A stretch of DNA of 64,000 nucleotides from Streptomyces sp. Edi4 (GTDB lineage: Bacteria > Actinomycetota > Actinomycetes > Streptomycetales > Streptomycetaceae): the NCBI RefSeq assembly GCF_040253615.1, contig NZ_JBEJGY010000004.1:5704001-5768000 (forward strand), written 5' to 3'. Of the stretch, positions 63,474-64,000 are shown piece by piece. Within the stretch, counting starts at the first letter, position 1. Every line of letters starts with the position of its first letter. The position numbers and the translations under genes were made by a program. The notes under the pieces were generated by a model. That model worked only from the letters and a program-made list of their open reading frames with translations, did no database searches and was not told where the DNA came from.

Positions 63474-64000
63474 GTGCTGAATCCATCACCCCGCGCGGTC
63501 GACCGCCGCGGCGCCCTGCGCGCCGGGGCGGGCGCGGCCATCGCGGGGGCGCTGACGGCAGGCTGTTCGCGGGAGGCGGAGGGCCGTCGGCCGTCCGGCT
63601 CCCCGACGCCGCCGTCCGCCTCCGCGGCGGCCGCCGCCCGCCCCCACGCGCCCCGCCCCGCGCCCGCCCCGCGCGCCTTCCCCGGGCAGCCGGTCCAGAT
63701 CAGCAGCGGACCAAGGGGCCGGCCCCAGGTCGCGCTCACCTTCCACGGCCAGGGCGACCCGAAGATCGCCACCACCCTGCTCGGCGAGGCCGAGAAGGCC
63801 GGCGCCAAGGTCACTGTCCTGGCCGTCGGCACCTGGCTCGACGAGCAGCCCGCGATGGCCCGCCGCATCCTGGACGGCGGCCACGAACTGGGCAACCACA
63901 CCCTGCACCACACCGACATCTCCGCCATGGACGAGGAGGAGGCGTACGCCGAGATCACCGGCTGCGCGGACCGGCTGCGCCGCCTCACCGGCTCCATCGG
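63474..64000 (+). CDS. Polysaccharide-deacetylase-like Tat lipoprotein, N-terminal part (runs off window)
   Basis: NodB-fold protein; only the first ~175 residues are inside the window. The N-terminus AVDRRGALRAGAGAAIAGAL followed by TAGC has a twin-Arg motif and a lipobox Cys, so Tat-exported lipoprotein is predicted. A Pro/Ala-rich linker (~45-75) follows. The core begins PQVALTFHGQGDPKIATTLL: motif 1, normally TFDDGP with two Asp, reads TFHGQGDP here (His91). Motif 2 HTLHH (~142-146) is kept. Loss of the Asp pair questions classical deacetylase chemistry. The start is GTG 63474, the only reasonable start in frame; no ribosome site is visible. Confidence 0.8.
   Translation, partial: MLNPSPRAVDRRGALRAGAGAAIAGALTAGCSREAEGRRPSGSPTPPSASAAAAARPHAPRPAPAPRAFPGQPVQISSGPRGRPQVALTFHGQGDPKIATTLLGEAEKAGAKVTVLAVGTWLDEQPAMARRILDGGHELGNHTLHHTDISAMDEEEAYAEITGCADRLRRLTGSI

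Noticed and set aside
63359..64000. Open frame starting at ATG 63359 (MSESSSGRARGG...)
   Set aside because: It overlaps the deacetylase-like gene in another frame, and downstream it becomes Arg/Pro-rich shadow sequence; the alternative frame has a clear signal, lipobox and NodB motifs.

Overview
The window is chromosomal DNA of a Streptomyces (or very close relative). GC content is very high, GTG/TTG starts and 4-bp GTGA/ATGA overlaps are frequent, and long spurious antisense frames are everywhere. The gene order pfkA ... glgB-mak-treS-glgE | glgP ... M4 protease ... glgX matches, from memory, the S. coelicolor chromosome around SCO5426-SCO5461, including the GlgE isozyme-1 cluster. No rRNA, tRNA, CRISPR array, prophage or transposase was seen. 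The region reads as core or sub-core chromosome with small repeat insertions.

Layout. 1-1.4 kb: the 3' part of 6-phosphofructokinase and an HTH regulator. 1.5-9.3 kb: a carbohydrate ABC importer (binding lipoprotein plus two permeases, no ATPase), a CitA/CitB-type two-component system, the divergent C4-dicarboxylate carrier DctA and a membrane protein. 9.4-16.8 kb: an effector-domain-only UTRA protein, a frameshifted secreted phospholipase A2, a TetR/MFS efflux pair with three operator-like repeats, an aldo/keto reductase-epimerase operon beside an Lrp regulator, and a MerR-thioredoxin operon behind a pentanucleotide repeat. 17-19.3 kb: a HelD-family RNA polymerase-associated ATPase. 19.3-30.4 kb: a LacI-controlled locus with ABC importer, GH5-like beta-mannosidase, secreted GH85 endo-beta-N-acetylglucosaminidase and GH38 alpha-mannosidase, interpreted as a high-mannose N-glycan utilisation locus. 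30.4-41.1 kb: the GlgE alpha-glucan pathway (glgB, mak, treS and glgE leftward, glgP rightward). 41.2-48.5 kb: a secreted M4 metalloprotease, a GntR+TetR double-headed regulator with an MFS exporter, and DinB, DUF1266 and DUF523 proteins. 48.6-56.2 kb: a heterodimeric ABC exporter, then an ABC-2 exporter followed by a NarL-type two-component system. 56.2-64 kb: glgX, two paralogous lipoprotein L,D-transpeptidases, enoyl-CoA hydratase, an RsbW-like ATPase and the start of a polysaccharide-deacetylase-like Tat lipoprotein.

How it fits together. TreS, maltokinase and GlgE turn trehalose/maltose into maltose 1-phosphate and then alpha-1,4-glucan. GlgB branches it, and GlgP and GlgX degrade it. 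The N-glycan locus next to it could feed mannose and GlcNAc into central metabolism. Both ABC sugar importers lack an ATPase gene, which fits use of a shared MsiK-type ATPase encoded elsewhere.

The most notable observations are: the compact N-glycan locus; a stem-loop repeat inserted in frame in the alpha-mannosidase; in-frame 36-bp repeats between binding protein and permease genes; the MerR promoter with a 19-bp spacer; the dyad overlapping the HelD-like gene promoter; the frameshifted phospholipase A2; and the deacetylase-like protein that lacks the canonical catalytic Asp pair. No wholly unprecedented multi-gene system could be proven from sequence alone.
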